Positions 63,320 through 64,000 of a stretch of 64,000 nt of DNA are shown in pieces (position 1 is the first letter of the stretch; each line of letters begins with the position of its first letter). This stretch comes from Chengkuizengella sp. SCS-71B (GTDB taxonomy: Bacteria > Bacillota > Bacilli > Paenibacillales > KCTC-33759), in the NCBI RefSeq assembly GCF_040100845.1, contig NZ_JAZHSH010000001.1:620001-684000 (forward strand). Direction: 5' to 3'. The notes under the pieces are model-generated. The model saw only the letters and a program-made list of their open reading frames with translations, did no database searches and was not told where the DNA came from. The position numbers and the translations under genes were made by a program.

Positions 63320-63769
63320 TTGAAAGGAATTATTACAATACTTGTATTAATTATATTACTTATCACATCTTGTTCGAGTGAGGAAAGAATTAACTATGAA
63401 TATACATTTATAGGGGAAGGGAACTACTGGAAAGGTAAATTTATTTCTAAAGGAACTGAAGTATGGGGAGAAGAAAGCGGGAGAACCACTTATGATCATA
63501 AACATAATGATGAGTTTATATTGGAATTCAAGGATAGAGCTATAAAAGAAGTATCATCGCTGAATAACCTTGAATACTCATTCAAAACCTCTGCTGGAAG
63601 TGGGAGTGGAAGTGAAAATATAATATTTATTGAACCGTCTAAAGGATTAGAAATTATACATCAAAGTGGTGGAACAGGTGTAAAAATTAATCAAGATGAA
63701 GGTATACAGGTAACAGTCAAATGGGATGAGTATGAAGAATCATTTGTATTGAATAATAAAGATAAATGA
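63320..63769 (+). CDS. Small secreted lipoprotein of unknown function
   Basis: TTG 63320 has AAGGTGG six bases upstream. The 149-residue product has a lipoprotein signal (ILLITSCSSEE, lipidated Cys near residue 18) and a beta-rich body: YEYTFIGEGNYWKGKFISKG and GSGSGSENIIFIEPSKGLEI. I recognise no family. Confidence 0.75.
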   Translation: MKGIITILVLIILLITSCSSEERINYEYTFIGEGNYWKGKFISKGTEVWGEESGRTTYDHKHNDEFILEFKDRAIKEVSSLNNLEYSFKTSAGSGSGSENIIFIEPSKGLEIIHQSGGTGVKINQDEGIQVTVKWDEYEESFVLNNKDK

Positions 63770-63797
63770 TTAATATAGAATAGGGAAAATTCTAACA

Positions 63798-63812
63798 TTC
63801 AACAAATGGTGT
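63798..63812 (+). repeat. Motif F, TTCAACAAATGGTGT
   Basis: Resembles the left arms at 20106 and 21131 (TTCAACAATATGG, TTCAACAATAGGG). Lies 29 bases after the lipoprotein stop. No paired arm is evident. Confidence 0.3.
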
Positions 63813-63924
63813 ATTTCTGGAAAAAGACATATAAAGCTGTTTTTGTTAAGTTTATTACTCATAAGCAAAGGATTTAATATGAAAAGAATTATATTACTTT
63901 TAAGAGGTAGAGGAGTAATGAGCA

Positions 63925-64000
63925 ATGAAGAAGAAAAATTTTAAAAATGTGTTCATTGGAATTGTTGTCATATTGTTTTTACTTTTTATTTTTAAAAATT
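63925..64000 (+). CDS. Start of a membrane or secreted protein, cut by the window end
   Basis: ATG 63925 follows AGAGGAG by about nine bases and encodes MKKKNFKNVFIGIVVILFLL before the window ends. The basic start and hydrophobic stretch indicate a signal peptide or membrane anchor. Nothing further can be said. Confidence 0.6.
   Translation, partial: MKKKNFKNVFIGIVVILFLLFIFKN

Overview
The window is a piece of a low-GC, Gram-positive chromosome. It is most likely from the order Bacillales, with a Paenibacillaceae-like gene content. The indications are strong GGAGG ribosome sites, a T-box-controlled ilv-leu operon, an L20-type leader on infC-rpmI-rplT with an ATT start for infC, perfect CcpA (cre) sites, a PerR-like box, a long 7TM hybrid histidine kinase and a modular secreted GH81 glucanase. 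Species assignment is inference.

Layout. 0-1.8 kb: end of a YigZ/IMPACT gene and an MFS transporter. 2.0-5.7 kb: secreted endo-1,3-beta-glucanase (GH81, fn3, CBM56) behind two cre sites. 5.9-10.4 kb: a stand-alone HNH-repeat microprotein, rlmCD, and an old-yellow-enzyme gene with a TetR regulator that share one operator sequence. 10.6-16 kb: a B12-binding radical SAM enzyme, a 14-residue peptide gene and a hybrid histidine kinase. 16.1-25.4 kb is accessory DNA: GNAT, truncated IS110, several broken genes, a tyrosine recombinase lying among similar imperfect palindromes, a secreted DUF3238-like protein, a membrane protein with an apparent CTG start, an orphan ATP-synthase c-like protein and a second copy of the 14-residue peptide.

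25.4-40.5 kb is mostly core: mnmM, ytqA, a five-gene molybdenum hydroxylase operon (puc-like), two tandemly duplicated SDR genes with a TetR regulator, trmB, a UgtP-like glycosyltransferase, a PAP2 phosphatase and the infC operon. 40.5-47.1 kb: ilvBN-ilvC-leuAB under a T-box with a probable leucine specifier. 47.1-50.4 kb: PerR-boxed peroxiredoxin, a TlpA-like redoxin and a CPA2 antiporter. 50.6-57.8 kb: tctCBA tricarboxylate uptake with a cre site, a convergent CitST-type two-component system, and between them a long tryptophan-2,3-dioxygenase-like heme protein. 58.2-64 kb is again accessory: tandem small secreted cysteine peptides (one decayed), GNAT, EamA transporter, IS66 and SLH debris, and NUDIX and lipoprotein genes separated by short motifs like those around the recombinase.

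The strongest leads for something undescribed are the recombinase with cassette-like sites (20.1-24.2 kb, echoed at 62.6-63.8 kb), the TDO-superfamily protein at 54.1 kb, the paired 14-residue peptides at 12.57 and 25.04 kb, and the secreted peptide cluster at 58.3-58.9 kb. No CRISPR array, rRNA or tRNA was seen.
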